DNA of 63,412 bases from Chloroflexota bacterium (lineage in GTDB: Bacteria; Chloroflexota; Dehalococcoidia; Bin125): assembly GCA_028874365.1 (NCBI GenBank), contig JAPPJZ010000070.1:1-63412 (forward strand). Direction: 5' to 3'. The translations under genes were made by a program, and so were the position numbers. Under the pieces are notes generated by a model. The model saw nothing but the letters and a program-made list of their open reading frames with translations, ran no database searches and was not told the origin of the DNA. Below are positions 53,329-63,094 of the stretch, piece by piece (the first letter of the stretch is position 1; the number at the start of each line of letters is the position of its first letter).

Positions 53329-54936
53329 ATGACTCTCCTCCCTGGCGTGGTCGCGTCGCACGCCCGCTTCCGCGTCAACATCCCGGCGATCTGGATCCTC
53401 GCGATCGCCGGAGCCGCGGCGGCCTGCATTCCACTCGTCTATCTGCTCGTGCGGGCGGCGGAGGCCGATGCTGAGGCGTGGTCGAAAGCGTTGACGGACG
53501 GCACCGCCCGGCTCCTGCTGAACACCGCTGGCCTGACCCTCGCCGTGACGGGCGCCTCAGCCGCTCTGGCCTTGCCCATCGCGTACCTGACGGAGCGCAC
53601 CGACCTGCCATTTGCGCGCTGGTGGCGATCAATCGCGATCATGCCACTCGCCGTGCCCTCGTACGTCGGCGCATTCGCCTTCATCATTGCGCTCGGACCG
53701 AACGGTTCACTGCAGGACCTGCTGGCGCCGCTGGGAGTCGAGAGCATCCCCGAGATTTACGGGTTCTTTGGCGCCTGGCTGACGTTGACGCTGTTCACGT
53801 TTCCCTACCTGCTGATTGTGATTCGGGCCGGCCTGCGCGATCTCGACCCGGGGGTCGAGGAGGCCGCGCGCACCCTCGGACAGTCCGCCTGGAGCGCGTT
53901 CTGGCGAGTGACTGTTCCGCAGCTGCGGATCCCGCTGGCCACCGGCAGTCTGCTGGTTGCGCTGTACGTGATCTCCGACTTCGGCGCCGTCTCGATGATG
54001 CGCTTCGACACCTTCACGCGAGCGATCTATGTTCGCCTCGGCACCTCGTTCGACCGCTCCAGCATCGCGGTGCTCTGCCTGATTCTCGTGGCACTGGTCG
54101 CCGTCGTGTTGCTCATTGATTGGTCGCAGCGACGCAACGCGCGCTATCACCGGCTGGGCAGCGGAGCAGCGAGGATGCCGCGCTTGGTCAGGTTGCGACG
54201 CTACCGTTGGCCTGCTCTGGTCGGCCTCAGCCTGGTCTGCGGAGTGGCATTGCTGGTGCCGGTGGGCGTGCTGTTTCACTGGCTCTCGATCGGGCTCCAG
54301 GGCGGGGAGAACTTTCCCGGGATCTGGGGCGCGGCCCTGAACTCGGTCTACGCGTCGGCGCTGGCTGGTGCGGCAACCGTCGCCGTCTCGATACCGATTG
54401 CCATCGTCGTCGTTCGGCGTCCGGGCTTCGTGTCGCGACTGGTCGATCGCGCGTCATATGTGGGATACGCGTTGCCTGGCGTCGTCGTTGCCTTCGCCCT
54501 GATTTTTTTCACGCTCCGCATAACGCCGGGCATCTACCAGACAATCATCACGCTCGTCTTCGCCTATGCCGTGTTGTTTCTGCCTCAGGCCATCTCCGGT
54601 CTGCGGACATCGCTGGTTCGGGTTCAGCCAGGACTGGAAGAAGCATCGCGATCGCTCAACCGAACTCCCTGGCAGACATTTTGCAGCGTCACGCTTCCAC
54701 TAATTGCGCCCGGAGTGATGGCCGGTTTCGCGCTGGTCTTCCTGACCACGATGAAGGAACTCCCGGCCACACTCCTGCTGGCGCCCATCGAATTCGACAC
54801 CCTGGCGACCAGCCTCTGGGGCCACCAGGAAGATGTATTCTTCGCCCGCGCGGCGGCCAACGCCCTGTTACTGCTTGGGTGTGCTGCCTTGCCGATGATC
54901 ATCCTGTTTGGGAACGACCGTGGCCTCCGGAACTGA
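53329..54936 (+). CDS. Fe(III)-type ABC transporter permease
   Basis: A 535-residue double-module permease of the FbpB/SfuB type, with about 12 spans in two homologous halves. Each half has an EAA loop: VEEAARTLGQSAWSAFWRVT and LEEASRSLNRTPWQTFCSVT. It begins ARFRVNIPAIWILAIAGAAA. It moves iron across the membrane from the upstream lipoprotein. The ATPase gene overlaps its end. Confidence 0.93.
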   Translation: MTLLPGVVASHARFRVNIPAIWILAIAGAAAACIPLVYLLVRAAEADAEAWSKALTDGTARLLLNTAGLTLAVTGASAALALPIAYLTERTDLPFARWWRSIAIMPLAVPSYVGAFAFIIALGPNGSLQDLLAPLGVESIPEIYGFFGAWLTLTLFTFPYLLIVIRAGLRDLDPGVEEAARTLGQSAWSAFWRVTVPQLRIPLATGSLLVALYVISDFGAVSMMRFDTFTRAIYVRLGTSFDRSSIAVLCLILVALVAVVLLIDWSQRRNARYHRLGSGAARMPRLVRLRRYRWPALVGLSLVCGVALLVPVGVLFHWLSIGLQGGENFPGIWGAALNSVYASALAGAATVAVSIPIAIVVVRRPGFVSRLVDRASYVGYALPGVVVAFALIFFTLRITPGIYQTIITLVFAYAVLFLPQAISGLRTSLVRVQPGLEEASRSLNRTPWQTFCSVTLPLIAPGVMAGFALVFLTTMKELPATLLLAPIEFDTLATSLWGHQEDVFFARAAANALLLLGCAALPMIILFGNDRGLRN

Positions 54937-56038
54937 ACGCCCAAGCGAACCCCCGGCGCTGACCGTTGAGCGGGTCACCAAGACCTTCGGCGAGACCGTC
55001 GCGGTTCGCGAAGCGTCGTTTGAGGTTGAGCGTGGTGAGATTCTCGCCTTGCTCGGGCCCAGCGGATGCGGAAAGACCACCACCCTCAGACTCCTGGCGG
55101 GCTTTGAACGTCCCAACGATGGCGAGGTGCGGATCAATGGCGAGACCGTTGTCGACGCGGACGTTTGGCAACCTCCCGAACGGCGGCGGATCGGAATGGT
55201 GCCGCAGGATTTCGCCCTGTTCCCGCACCTCAGCGTCGGCGACAACATTGGCTTTGGCCTCCCGAACGGGCATCGGGCCTGGTGGACGAAACCTACGCGC
55301 CGATTGCGGCGCGCGGCAGCGCCTCAGCGGGTCCAGGAGATGCTGGAACTGGTCGGATTGGTCGGGTTCGCCGATCGCTTCCCGCATGAACTCTCCGGCG
55401 GAGAGGCGCAACGTGTCGCGCTTGCCCGCGCCCTGGCGCCGCAACCGGCCGCGGTGTTGCTCGACGAGCCGTTCAGCAACCTCGACCAAAATCTGCGTGC
55501 CAGCTTGCGTCTCGCGATGCGCAACATCCTCAAGGCGGCTGACACGGCGGCGGTCTTCGTTTCGCACCACCGCGAGGAGGCGCTCTCGCTGGCCGACCGC
55601 GTCGCGGTCATGCGAGACGGACAGATTGAGCAGATCGGCGCGCCCGACGACATCTACTACCGTCCTGAGACCCGCTTCATCGGCACATTTGTCGGCGACG
55701 CCAACATCCTGCCGGGCGAGACCGTCGGAGGCGGCGCGCAAACGGAACTTGGTTTCGTCGTGCTGAGCAACTCCGGGAGCGAGGCAAGCGGTCAGGCCAT
55801 TGACATTCTTCTCCGACCAGAACAGCTGGCGCTGAAGCCCTGCCAGGACGACGGGCCGGACTGCGCGAATGTGATCAGTAGCGAGTACTACGGACATGAC
55901 CAGGTCGTCCGAGTCCGCTTGCGATCTGGCATCGAAGTCGAAGCGAGACTGCGCACGGAAGTGGTGTGGCATCCTGATGATCCCGTCGATGTGATCGTGC
56001 TCGACGACGGCATCGGACTGGCTCGGGAGAATCAGTAG
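54920..56038 (+). CDS. Fe(III)-type ABC transporter ATP-binding protein
   Basis: A 372-residue ABC ATPase. Walker A is GPSGCGKTTT, the signature is ELSGGEAQRVALARALA, Walker B is AVLLDEPFSNLD, and the switch His is in VFVSHHREEALSLADR. A C-terminal TOBE-like regulatory domain follows (LRPEQLALKPCQDDGPDC). It powers the upstream permease. The start is GTG 54920 or TTG 54908; both overlap the permease gene. An insertion GHRAWWTKPTRRLRRAAAPQ lies between Walker A and the signature. Confidence 0.92.
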   Translation: MASGTERPSEPPALTVERVTKTFGETVAVREASFEVERGEILALLGPSGCGKTTTLRLLAGFERPNDGEVRINGETVVDADVWQPPERRRIGMVPQDFALFPHLSVGDNIGFGLPNGHRAWWTKPTRRLRRAAAPQRVQEMLELVGLVGFADRFPHELSGGEAQRVALARALAPQPAAVLLDEPFSNLDQNLRASLRLAMRNILKAADTAAVFVSHHREEALSLADRVAVMRDGQIEQIGAPDDIYYRPETRFIGTFVGDANILPGETVGGGAQTELGFVVLSNSGSEASGQAIDILLRPEQLALKPCQDDGPDCANVISSEYYGHDQVVRVRLRSGIEVEARLRTEVVWHPDDPVDVIVLDDGIGLARENQ

Positions 56039-56117
56039 GCGGCCCGCCGCCGCTGGCCTGGATGGCCCTTACCATGCCTGCACGGGCTGCCGGACCGGCA
56101 ATGCACAAGGAGCGCCG

Positions 56118-57095
56118 ATGCGGATCGCATTGATGGTCGAGGGACAGAACGGTCTGACCTGGGAACGTTGGCGGCACATCCTTCAGCTCGCCGAGCGGCT
56201 CGAGTTCCCCTCACTCTTTCGCAGCGATCACTACTTCACCGGCCCGATCGACAGTAGTCAGCAGGACAGCCTGGAGTGCTTCCTGAGCTTCGTGATGGCC
56301 GCCGAGGAGACCTCCAGGCTGCGCTTCGGTCCGATGGTCACCCCGGTCACCTTCCGCCGGCCTGTGGATGTCGGCCGTATGGCCGCGCAGATCGACCAAC
56401 TCTCCGGCGGGCGATTCGTGATGGGACTCGGGGCTGGCTGGAATCAGCTCGAGCACGACACCCACGGTCTCGACTTTCCCGCCACCCGCGAGCGTTTCGA
56501 CCGGCTCGAGGATGCGATCAAGATGATGCGGGCGCTATGGAGCGCCGGGCCGTCGACATATCGGGGGCAGTACTACCAACTCGACCGGGCAGAGTGTCTG
56601 CCGAACCCGGAAGCTGGGCGGCCGCCGATCCTGATCGGTGGCGGCGGTGAGAAGCGCACGATTCCGCTGGCGGCGAAGTACGCCTCGGAGTGGAACAGCG
56701 TCTCGCTCACGCCGGAGGCGTATGGCCATAAGCGGGATGTGATGGCTCGCGCCTGCGAGGCCGTTGACCGCGACCCGGACGAGATCGAACACTCGATGAT
56801 GATGTTCCACGCGGTCGGGACACCGGAGTTGGTTGAGGCTGGCGGGCGGTTCGTCCAGCGCATGTTCGGCGGGCAGGGGCGATCGCTGGACGATTTCCTG
56901 GCCGAGTTCAAGGCGATGGGGCGGCTCGTCGGCGGCGCTGACGAAACGGTTGACGCACTCGGCCGCCTGGCCGAGGCGGGCGTCGCTGAGGTGCAGTTTC
57001 AGCACTTCATGTTCGACCGCGACGATGTCCCCGAGTTCCTGGCCCGCGATGTCGCGCCGCAAGTCGCCGGCATCGCCATCGGCAGCCACAGCTAA
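56118..57095 (+). CDS. LLM-class flavin-dependent oxidoreductase (F420-type)
   Basis: A 325-residue luciferase-like oxidoreductase. It begins MRIALMVEGQNGLTWERWRH and contains LRFGPMVTPVTFRRPVDVGR, AQIDQLSGGRFVMGLGAGWN and the Gly-rich PPILIGGGGEKRTIPLAA, all typical of F420- or FMN-dependent members. It is followed 12 bases later by a metallo-hydrolase gene, so the pair may act in sequence. The substrate is unknown. Confidence 0.92.
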   Translation: MRIALMVEGQNGLTWERWRHILQLAERLEFPSLFRSDHYFTGPIDSSQQDSLECFLSFVMAAEETSRLRFGPMVTPVTFRRPVDVGRMAAQIDQLSGGRFVMGLGAGWNQLEHDTHGLDFPATRERFDRLEDAIKMMRALWSAGPSTYRGQYYQLDRAECLPNPEAGRPPILIGGGGEKRTIPLAAKYASEWNSVSLTPEAYGHKRDVMARACEAVDRDPDEIEHSMMMFHAVGTPELVEAGGRFVQRMFGGQGRSLDDFLAEFKAMGRLVGGADETVDALGRLAEAGVAEVQFQHFMFDRDDVPEFLARDVAPQVAGIAIGSHS

Positions 57096-57107
57096 GGAGG
57101 CCGCGAC

Positions 57108-58106
57108 ATGAAGATCAGCGACAACGTGCGAATGGTGCCGGTGCCCGAAGACCAGCCGATGCGGCCGACCTCGACCAACATCTATATCATCGGCCAGCGG
57201 GGCGGTCAGACGTTGACGATTGATTCGGGCGAGGCGATTGACAAGTTCCGCTGGATGCTGCGCGGCTACCTGGCGGCGATCGACCACTCCGAAATAGGCG
57301 TCGCCGCGATCACGCATCACCATTTCGACCACTCGGGCAATCTCAAGCATGTCAACGAACATCTCAAGGCCGAAGTCGCTGTGCCGGAGAACGGCGTGCG
57401 CCTGTTGCGCGGGCGACTGCCCAAGGACGGCGTCAAAACGTACTCGGATGGCGACGAGATCAACCTCGACGGCGGGATTCGCGTTCAGGTGATGACCAGC
57501 CCCGGGCACTCAGTCGACTCGCTCTGCTACTACATCGAGGAGGAAGGCATCCTCTTCACCGGCGACACGATCCTGGGCAATACGACCTCGGTCGTGGGCG
57601 ACGTGAACTCGTACATGGCCTCGCTGCGGCGGCTGCTCGAGTTACCGAACGTAAAGGTGCTGTGCCCGGGTCATGGCCCGCTGATCACCGACACCGAAGA
57701 CGCTAAGGCGCGCGACCGGCTGGAGATGTACGTCGCTCACCGGCAGATGCGCGAGGACCAGATCCTGGAACAGCTGCGAGACGGCGAGCCGAGGACGTCG
57801 TGGCAGATCATGGAGTCGATCTACGGAGACTCGATCGACAAGCGTCTGCGCCGCGCCGCCGATGGCAACGTCCAGGCTCATCTGAAGAGCCTGCAGAGGT
57901 CGGGCGTGGTTCGGGCGTCGCGGGGCGAGAAGAAGCGGCCTAATCCTGCCACGGTCGCCAAGAACAAGGCCAAGGAGAAGGCCAACCGCAAGATCATCCA
58001 GCAAGGCAAGCGGCTGGACAAAGCGCAACGAGCCAGGATCCTCGCCCAGCAGGAGAATCCGCCGACGGATCTCTGGAAGAAACCACCGACGTATCAGTTG
58101 CGCTAG
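57108..58106 (+). CDS. MBL-fold metallo-hydrolase with winged-helix tail (LACTB2-like)
   Basis: A 332-residue metallo-beta-lactamase fold protein. The HxHxDH motif is AITHHHFDHSGNLKH; the other ligands are in TSPGHSVDSLCYYIEEEG, FTGDTILG and LCPGHGPLI. The C-terminal part after about residue 210 (ILEQLRDGEPRTSWQIMES) looks like the winged-helix domain of LACTB2-type enzymes, and the very C-terminus is Lys/Arg-rich. It may hydrolyse thioesters or nucleic acids. Confidence 0.9.
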   Translation: MKISDNVRMVPVPEDQPMRPTSTNIYIIGQRGGQTLTIDSGEAIDKFRWMLRGYLAAIDHSEIGVAAITHHHFDHSGNLKHVNEHLKAEVAVPENGVRLLRGRLPKDGVKTYSDGDEINLDGGIRVQVMTSPGHSVDSLCYYIEEEGILFTGDTILGNTTSVVGDVNSYMASLRRLLELPNVKVLCPGHGPLITDTEDAKARDRLEMYVAHRQMREDQILEQLRDGEPRTSWQIMESIYGDSIDKRLRRAADGNVQAHLKSLQRSGVVRASRGEKKRPNPATVAKNKAKEKANRKIIQQGKRLDKAQRARILAQQENPPTDLWKKPPTYQLR

Positions 58107-58136
58107 GTCCGACATCATCGGAATCAGGAGACACAC

Positions 58137-59222
58137 ATGCACTACGGCATTGGGATACCGAGTTGGATTAACGCGTACCAGGAGGTTCAGCGAGCGGAGG
58201 CGGCCGGATTTACCCATGCCTGGTTCTATGACTCGCAGCTGATCTATTCCGACGTCTATGCGGCGATGGCGTTGGCCGCGCATCACACGTCGACGATCGA
58301 GCTGGGCACGCTGGTGGCGATCCCGTCGAACCGGATTGCGCCCGTGACGGCGTCGGCGGTGGCGTCGCTGAACAAGCTGGCGCCGGGCCGGATCATCCTG
58401 GGTATCGGCACGGGGTACACGGGTCGCAACACGATGGGCCTGCCCGCCTACCCGATCGCCCGCTATCGCGAGTACGCGCAGCAGGTGCGCGGACTGCTCA
58501 ACGGCGAGGACGTGCTCTACACCGACGACGTCACTGGGCGGCAGCGTTGGATCCGGCTGATCCACGGGCAACACTCCGAGTTCCTTAACCTCGACGATTT
58601 CATCCCGATCTACGTGGCCGCCAACGGCCCGCGCGCGATGGAAGTCGTGGTACTGGGGGGCTAGGTTTGGGTCACCACGGGATTGGGGCTAAACGCTCAC
58701 CAGTGCTCCCGGGGGGGCGGGCCCCCCGCGGGGGGGGGGGGCCGCTCGACCGAGAAGCCGTACACGGTCGGTCTGACGACCGGACTGGTTCTGCAGGACG
58801 GCGAAGGGTTTGATTCGGGGCGGGTGACGCGAATCCTGGGACCCGGTATGGTCCCGGGCGTTCACGCGATGTGGGAAGCGGCATACGGTCCTGGCGCGAA
58901 CCTGGGCATGGATAACCCCGACCTCGCCGGCGAGTATCACAGCTACATCCGCGGGTACTCGGCCGCCAAGGGCACGCCGGAGGACCGGCTCTACCTCGAC
59001 GTCCACGAGGGGCACATGGTCTATCTCAAGCCGGGCGAGGAGCGGTTTGTCTTCCCGCAGGTATTGGAGCGCAGCCTGGTTGGCACGGGTCCTGAGATCA
59101 TCGAGAAGATTGAACACCTGGAGTCGATCGGCGTCGACAACATCGCGCTGACGGCCAACGACCCCGCCGGCGCGCGGGAGATCATTGACGACTTCTCGCG
59201 CGAAGTCATCCAGAAGCGCTGA
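58137..59222 (+). pseudogene. LLM-class flavin oxidoreductase interrupted by a garbled stretch with an amber stop
   Basis: The reading frame of a luciferase-like oxidoreductase, about 361 codons, closely similar to the intact neighbour at 59232. It is interrupted at 58662-58664 by TAG, and bases 58641-58742 do not resemble the corresponding 102 bases of the neighbour except in part (GTCACCACGG against GTGACCGCGG). The reading frame is the same on both sides and the length is preserved, and the stretch ends in long G and C runs. This suggests an assembly or consensus error rather than a true mutation; if real, the gene is broken. Confidence 0.8.
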
Positions 59223-59231
59223 CAGGAGCCA

Positions 59232-60326
59232 GTGATGGAGTACGGACTGCTCGTTCCCACGTACATCGACATGTGGAAGGAAGTCGTACGCGCCGAGGAG
59301 GCGGGCTTCACTCACGCCTGGTTCCCCGATTCGCAGCTGATCTGGTCCGACTGCTATGCGGCGATGGCGCTGGCTGCCGAGCGGACCTCGACGATCAAGC
59401 TGGGCACCTTGGTCTCGATTCCCTCGAACCGAATTGCGCCAGTGACCGCATCGGCCATCGCGACGATCAACAAGCTCGCGCCGGGCCGCACGATCCTGGC
59501 GCTGGGCACGGGCTACACCGGTCGCAACACGATGGGTCTGCCGTCGTATCCGGTCAAGAAGTTCCGCGAGTACGCGCAGCAGGTGCGCGATCTGCTCGAC
59601 GGCAGGGACATCCTTCATACCGACGACGTCACCGGTCGTGAGACGTGGATTCGGCTGATCCACCCCGAGCATCCGGACTTCTACAACATCAAGGATCACA
59701 TTCCGATCTATCTCGCCGCCAACGGTCCGAGAGCGACGGCGGTGGTTGGCGAGATCGGCGACGGGTTCGTGACCGCGGGGACGGGGCCGTGGCTCGATTC
59801 GGCGTTCCCGATCATCGAGGACGCGGCGCGCTCGGCGGGTCGCTCGACCGAGAAGCCCTACACGGTTGGCCTGGTCGGCGCGTGCGTGCTTGAGGACGGC
59901 GAGGACATCATGTCGGAGCGCGTCGTCCATCGTGCCGGTGCGGTCGCGGCGGTTGCCAACCATACGCTGTGGGAGTCGGAGTACGGAGGCTGGGGCGGCA
60001 ACCTGAAGGGCGCGAATCCTGATCTTGCGGCTGAGTACAACCAGTACATCACGGAGTACGCCGAGGAGCGCGGGCGGCCGCTGGATCGGCTGTATCTCGA
60101 CGTTCATGAGGGGCACTACAGCTACCTCAAAGAGGGCGAGGCGCGCTTCGTCACTCGAGACCGGCTGGAGGACATGATCATCGGGACGCCGGATCAGATC
60201 ATCGAGAAGTCGGAAGAGGCGGAGGCCAGAGGCGTCGACCATCTCGCGATGACGGCGCTCGACCCGGCTGCGGCGAACGATCTGATCGACGAGCTGGCGC
60301 CGATCATTGCGCGAACGGGCGGCTAG
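59232..60326 (+). CDS. LLM-class flavin-dependent oxidoreductase
   Basis: A 364-residue luciferase-like oxidoreductase, intact paralogue of the upstream interrupted gene. It has FTHAWFPDSQLIWSDCYAAM, LGTLVSIPSNRIAPVTASA, ALGTGYTGRNTMGLPSYPVK, and GRSTEKPYTVGLVGACVLED. These features resemble 5,10-methylenetetrahydromethanopterin reductase-like family members. The pair came from a tandem duplication. The start ATG 59232 is preceded by ACAGGAGCC. Confidence 0.92.
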   Translation: MMEYGLLVPTYIDMWKEVVRAEEAGFTHAWFPDSQLIWSDCYAAMALAAERTSTIKLGTLVSIPSNRIAPVTASAIATINKLAPGRTILALGTGYTGRNTMGLPSYPVKKFREYAQQVRDLLDGRDILHTDDVTGRETWIRLIHPEHPDFYNIKDHIPIYLAANGPRATAVVGEIGDGFVTAGTGPWLDSAFPIIEDAARSAGRSTEKPYTVGLVGACVLEDGEDIMSERVVHRAGAVAAVANHTLWESEYGGWGGNLKGANPDLAAEYNQYITEYAEERGRPLDRLYLDVHEGHYSYLKEGEARFVTRDRLEDMIIGTPDQIIEKSEEAEARGVDHLAMTALDPAAANDLIDELAPIIARTGG

Positions 60327-60335
60327 ACGTCGCAG

Positions 60336-60974
60336 ATGGAGACGCCGCTGGTCTGGAATCTGCCCGCTTCGCCGCCGGCTCCGACGCTCGTGCTGACGCA
60401 CGGCGCGGGCGCGTCGTCGACGCATCCCAACACGACGGCGCTGGCGGGACTGATTGCCGCACGAGGCATCCGCGTCGCGCGGTTCGATTTCCCGTACATG
60501 CGGCGGGCCATGGAGGCGGGACGCCGGCCGTGGCCGCCCGATCCGGAAGATGTGCTCGCCGGGGCCTGGGTGCAGGTGATCCAGCAGCTCACCGAGCAGG
60601 GGGTGCCGACATCGAAGCTGTTCTTCGGTGGCCGCAGCATGGGCGGACGGATTGCCAGCTACATCGCCGACGCGGTCGAGCCGGCGGGGATGGTCTGTAT
60701 CAGCTATCCGTTCCATGCGCCCAACAACCCGTCATCGGCGATCATCATTCATCTGCAGCAACTGGCCACGCCGACCCTGATTGTTCAGGGCGAGCGGGAC
60801 GAGTACGGGACGCGGGAAGAGGTTGACGGATACGAGCTCTCGCCCCACGTTCAACTCTGTTGGATTCCGGACGGCAACCACGGACTCGTTCCTCGGAAGC
60901 GGTCGGGGCATACGGAAGAGGGGAATCGGGAGTTGGCGGCGGATGCGATTGCGGAGTTCATTCTCGCCAGATGA
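60336..60974 (+). CDS. Alpha/beta hydrolase, Tex30/KANL3-like
   Basis: A 212-residue alpha/beta hydrolase. LVLTHGAGASSTHPNT at the start, the nucleophile Ser in FFGGRSMGGRIAS, Asp in LIVQGERDEYGTREE and His in DGNHGLVPRKRSG give a full triad. It resembles KANL3/Tex30 and dienelactone-hydrolase-like proteins. It may be an esterase. It begins 9 bases after the oxidoreductase. Its 3' end overlaps the convergent nitroreductase by 17 bases. Confidence 0.9.
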   Translation: METPLVWNLPASPPAPTLVLTHGAGASSTHPNTTALAGLIAARGIRVARFDFPYMRRAMEAGRRPWPPDPEDVLAGAWVQVIQQLTEQGVPTSKLFFGGRSMGGRIASYIADAVEPAGMVCISYPFHAPNNPSSAIIIHLQQLATPTLIVQGERDEYGTREEVDGYELSPHVQLCWIPDGNHGLVPRKRSGHTEEGNRELAADAIAEFILAR

Positions 60975-61491
60975 CTTCGGCGGGACGGCGTTCGGCGGGC
61001 ATCTCCCGCATTTCTTCGGGCGGGTGGCCGAGATAGAGGTAGGCGACGATGCGGTCCTGCTCGCCGATGCCCAGCCAGCGTTTGGCGGCGGGATTCTCGG
61101 CGAGCGCGCCGGTGCTCCACTTTGAGGCGAGGCCTCGGGCGGTTGCGGCCAGCATCATGTTCTGGACGGCGCAGCAGACGGCGGCGTAATCTTCCTGGTC
61201 GCGGACTGGGTCGTCCAGGACGGCCTGCTGGGTGACGGCGATGAACAGCGGGGAGCGCATCAGCTTGCCGCGCGGGTCCTTGGCGAATTCTCCCCCGCCG
61301 GCCAGGATGGCGTCGCACATTTCCTCGCGCGCCTTGCCGGAGACCACGTGGAATCGCCAGGGCTCGGTGTGCTTGTGGTTCGGCGCCCAGCGCGCCGCCT
61401 CAATCAGTTCCTCCACCGCGCCTTGAGTGATGGGACGGTCGGAGAAGACGCCGATGGTGCGGCGCTGTTTGATTGCAGTGTCGACGTCCAT
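60958..61491 (-). CDS. Nitroreductase family protein
   Basis: A 177-residue FMN-dependent reductase. MDVDTAIKQRRTIGVFSDRP and AARWAPNHKHTEPWRFHVV form the FMN site, and ALAENPAAKRWLGIGEQDRI is the C-terminal helix pair. It reduces nitro groups, quinones or enones with NAD(P)H. ATG 61491 is preceded by GGAGGAAG; the longer frame to 61683 has no similarity and runs over the palindromic repeat. Confidence 0.92.
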   Translation of the reverse strand: MDVDTAIKQRRTIGVFSDRPITQGAVEELIEAARWAPNHKHTEPWRFHVVSGKAREEMCDAILAGGGEFAKDPRGKLMRSPLFIAVTQQAVLDDPVRDQEDYAAVCCAVQNMMLAATARGLASKWSTGALAENPAAKRWLGIGEQDRIVAYLYLGHPPEEMREMPAERRPAEVIWRE

Positions 61492-61552
61492 AGCCACTTC
61501 CTCCCTCCCTGGCTTGATTGGGGACCCACTCCGAGGTTCGCTATCTACTCGG

Positions 61553-61611
61553 AGCCCCCCTCTGCCTTCGGCATCTCCCCCCGCTTGCGCGGGGGGAGAG
61601 GGGACCAAGGG
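61553..61611 (+). repeat. Dispersed GC-rich palindromic repeat, copy
   Basis: CCCCCCTCTGCCTTCGGCAT, then CTCCCCCCGC-TTG-CGCGGGGGGAGAG, then GGGACCAAGGGGGAG. It lies in the divergent gap between the nitroreductase and MFS transporter genes. It is one of the clearest copies of the family. Confidence 0.85.
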
Positions 61612-61666
61612 GGAGTGCTTGCGGCCCACGCGACCCAGACGCGCGTCCAGCATACGATCACGTGAC

Positions 61667-62968
61667 ATGATTCGCTCAGGCATCGGTCAGACGTTCGAGG
61701 CCTTTGGGGTCGGCCTCTTCCGGCTTCACTGGTTGCTCACGGTGATGGCCTTCATGTCGTTCTCGATGAACTTCACGGTTCTGCCGATTGTCGCGTTTGA
61801 CCTCGGCGGTACCAACTCGTCGGTTGCGCTGGCCATGGCGGGGAACGGGATCGCGTGGTTCTTCATCGGCCCGTTCGCGGGGGCGCTGACCGACCGGTTG
61901 TCCAAGCGCCGGCTGATCGTCCTGGCGCAGACAGCGATCGCGATCAACTACGCGTTGATCGGCTTCCTGATCCTGATCGGCCGGATCGAGGTGATCTGGC
62001 TGACGGTGAGCACGCTGTTTCTCGGGGCGTGTTTCGCCTTCACCGGTCCATCGCGGCGCGCGTACGTGGCCGACATCGTGCCTCCGCGGCTGGTCGGCAA
62101 CGGCGTTGCGCTGCTGCAGACCGGGCTCACGTTTCCGCAGTCGGTCGGTCCGGTGCTGGGCTCGCTGTTGCTCTTCGCCCCGTTCATCGGCGCGGACGGG
62201 GCGTACTTCATCATGGCCGGGATCCTGGTCGTGACGATCATTTCTCTCTACCTGATGCCGCCGGGCAGCCCGCGCAACGTGCCTCGCGGCTCGGTGACGC
62301 GCGAGTTGCTGCTGGGGCTGCGCTATGCCTGGCGACAGCCACGGCTGCGCGTGTTGCTGGCGACGCTGCTGCTTGTCTCTGCAACCGCCGGTCCGTATCA
62401 GAACGTGCTGCCGGGCCTGCTCGAGAACATCTTCGGGATCGAATCGAGGAATCTGGGGCTGGTGACCTGGCCGATGGGCGTGGGGTCGTTCATCGTCGGG
62501 CTGTCGGTGGCCGGCGTGGTCGGGACTCGATGGTCGGCGGGCGTGCTGCTGGTGATGAGCTGCGCGTTCGGTCTCGGCGTCGCGTTGCTTGGCGTGACGC
62601 CGAACGCGTTGGTCATGCTGCCGGTGATCTTCCTGGTCGGTTCCGGGTTCTCGGCCTTCCAGACGCTCAACACGGCCGAGGTGATTCGGCAGTCGGAGCG
62701 GGAGTATCACGGTCGGGTGACGGCGCTGACGTTCCTGCCGTTTGGCGTGCAGTCGTTCACCGGGCTGGGATTTGGATACGTCGCCGACATCATCGGCGAG
62801 CAGGACGTGTTCATTCTGATGGGGCTGTCGTCGATTGCGATCAGCCTGGTGCTGGGTCTGGTCTATCTGCGGATGAAGCCGCCGACGATCCAGGTTCAAG
62901 AAGCGGCTCAGCGGGTGATTCGTCGGACGCTTCGGCCGGTGGCTGCGGTGATGCGGCCTCAGAAGTAG
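61667..62968 (+). CDS. MFS transporter
   Basis: A 433-residue inner-membrane protein with 10-12 predicted spans. The span 1-2 region reads LLTVMAFMSFSMNFTVLPIV, and the motif-A-like loop is GALTDRLSKRRLIVLAQTA. GNGVALLQTGLTFPQSVGPV and YVADIVPPRLVG follow. It resembles MFS_3 (EntS-type) exporters. ATG 61667 fits the family start; the longer frame runs through the palindromic repeat. The substrate is unknown. Confidence 0.92.
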   Translation: MIRSGIGQTFEAFGVGLFRLHWLLTVMAFMSFSMNFTVLPIVAFDLGGTNSSVALAMAGNGIAWFFIGPFAGALTDRLSKRRLIVLAQTAIAINYALIGFLILIGRIEVIWLTVSTLFLGACFAFTGPSRRAYVADIVPPRLVGNGVALLQTGLTFPQSVGPVLGSLLLFAPFIGADGAYFIMAGILVVTIISLYLMPPGSPRNVPRGSVTRELLLGLRYAWRQPRLRVLLATLLLVSATAGPYQNVLPGLLENIFGIESRNLGLVTWPMGVGSFIVGLSVAGVVGTRWSAGVLLVMSCAFGLGVALLGVTPNALVMLPVIFLVGSGFSAFQTLNTAEVIRQSEREYHGRVTALTFLPFGVQSFTGLGFGYVADIIGEQDVFILMGLSSIAISLVLGLVYLRMKPPTIQVQEAAQRVIRRTLRPVAAVMRPQK

Positions 62969-62995
62969 TACTCCTTCGTCGTGTTGCGTAGGGGA

Positions 62996-63048
62996 AGCCC
63001 CCCTCTGCCTTCGGCATCTCCCCCCGCTCCGCGGGGGGAGAAAGGAAT
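62996..63048 (+). repeat. Dispersed GC-rich palindromic repeat, copy
   Basis: AAGCCCCCCTCTGCCTTCGG then CATCTCCCCCCGCTCCGCGG, then GGGGAGAAAGG. It is nearly identical to 9768-9820 and 61553-61611. It lies between the convergent MFS and hydrolase genes. Confidence 0.85.
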
Positions 63049-63094
63049 TGTTGGATCGCCATAGCGGCTTTCAATGGCAAGGTTCAGGATCGGC

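Noticed and set aside
58662-58664. Amber codon as pyrrolysine
   Set aside because: The surrounding 102 bases are corrupted relative to the paralogue, so an error explains the TAG more simply, and TAG is a common stop in this window.
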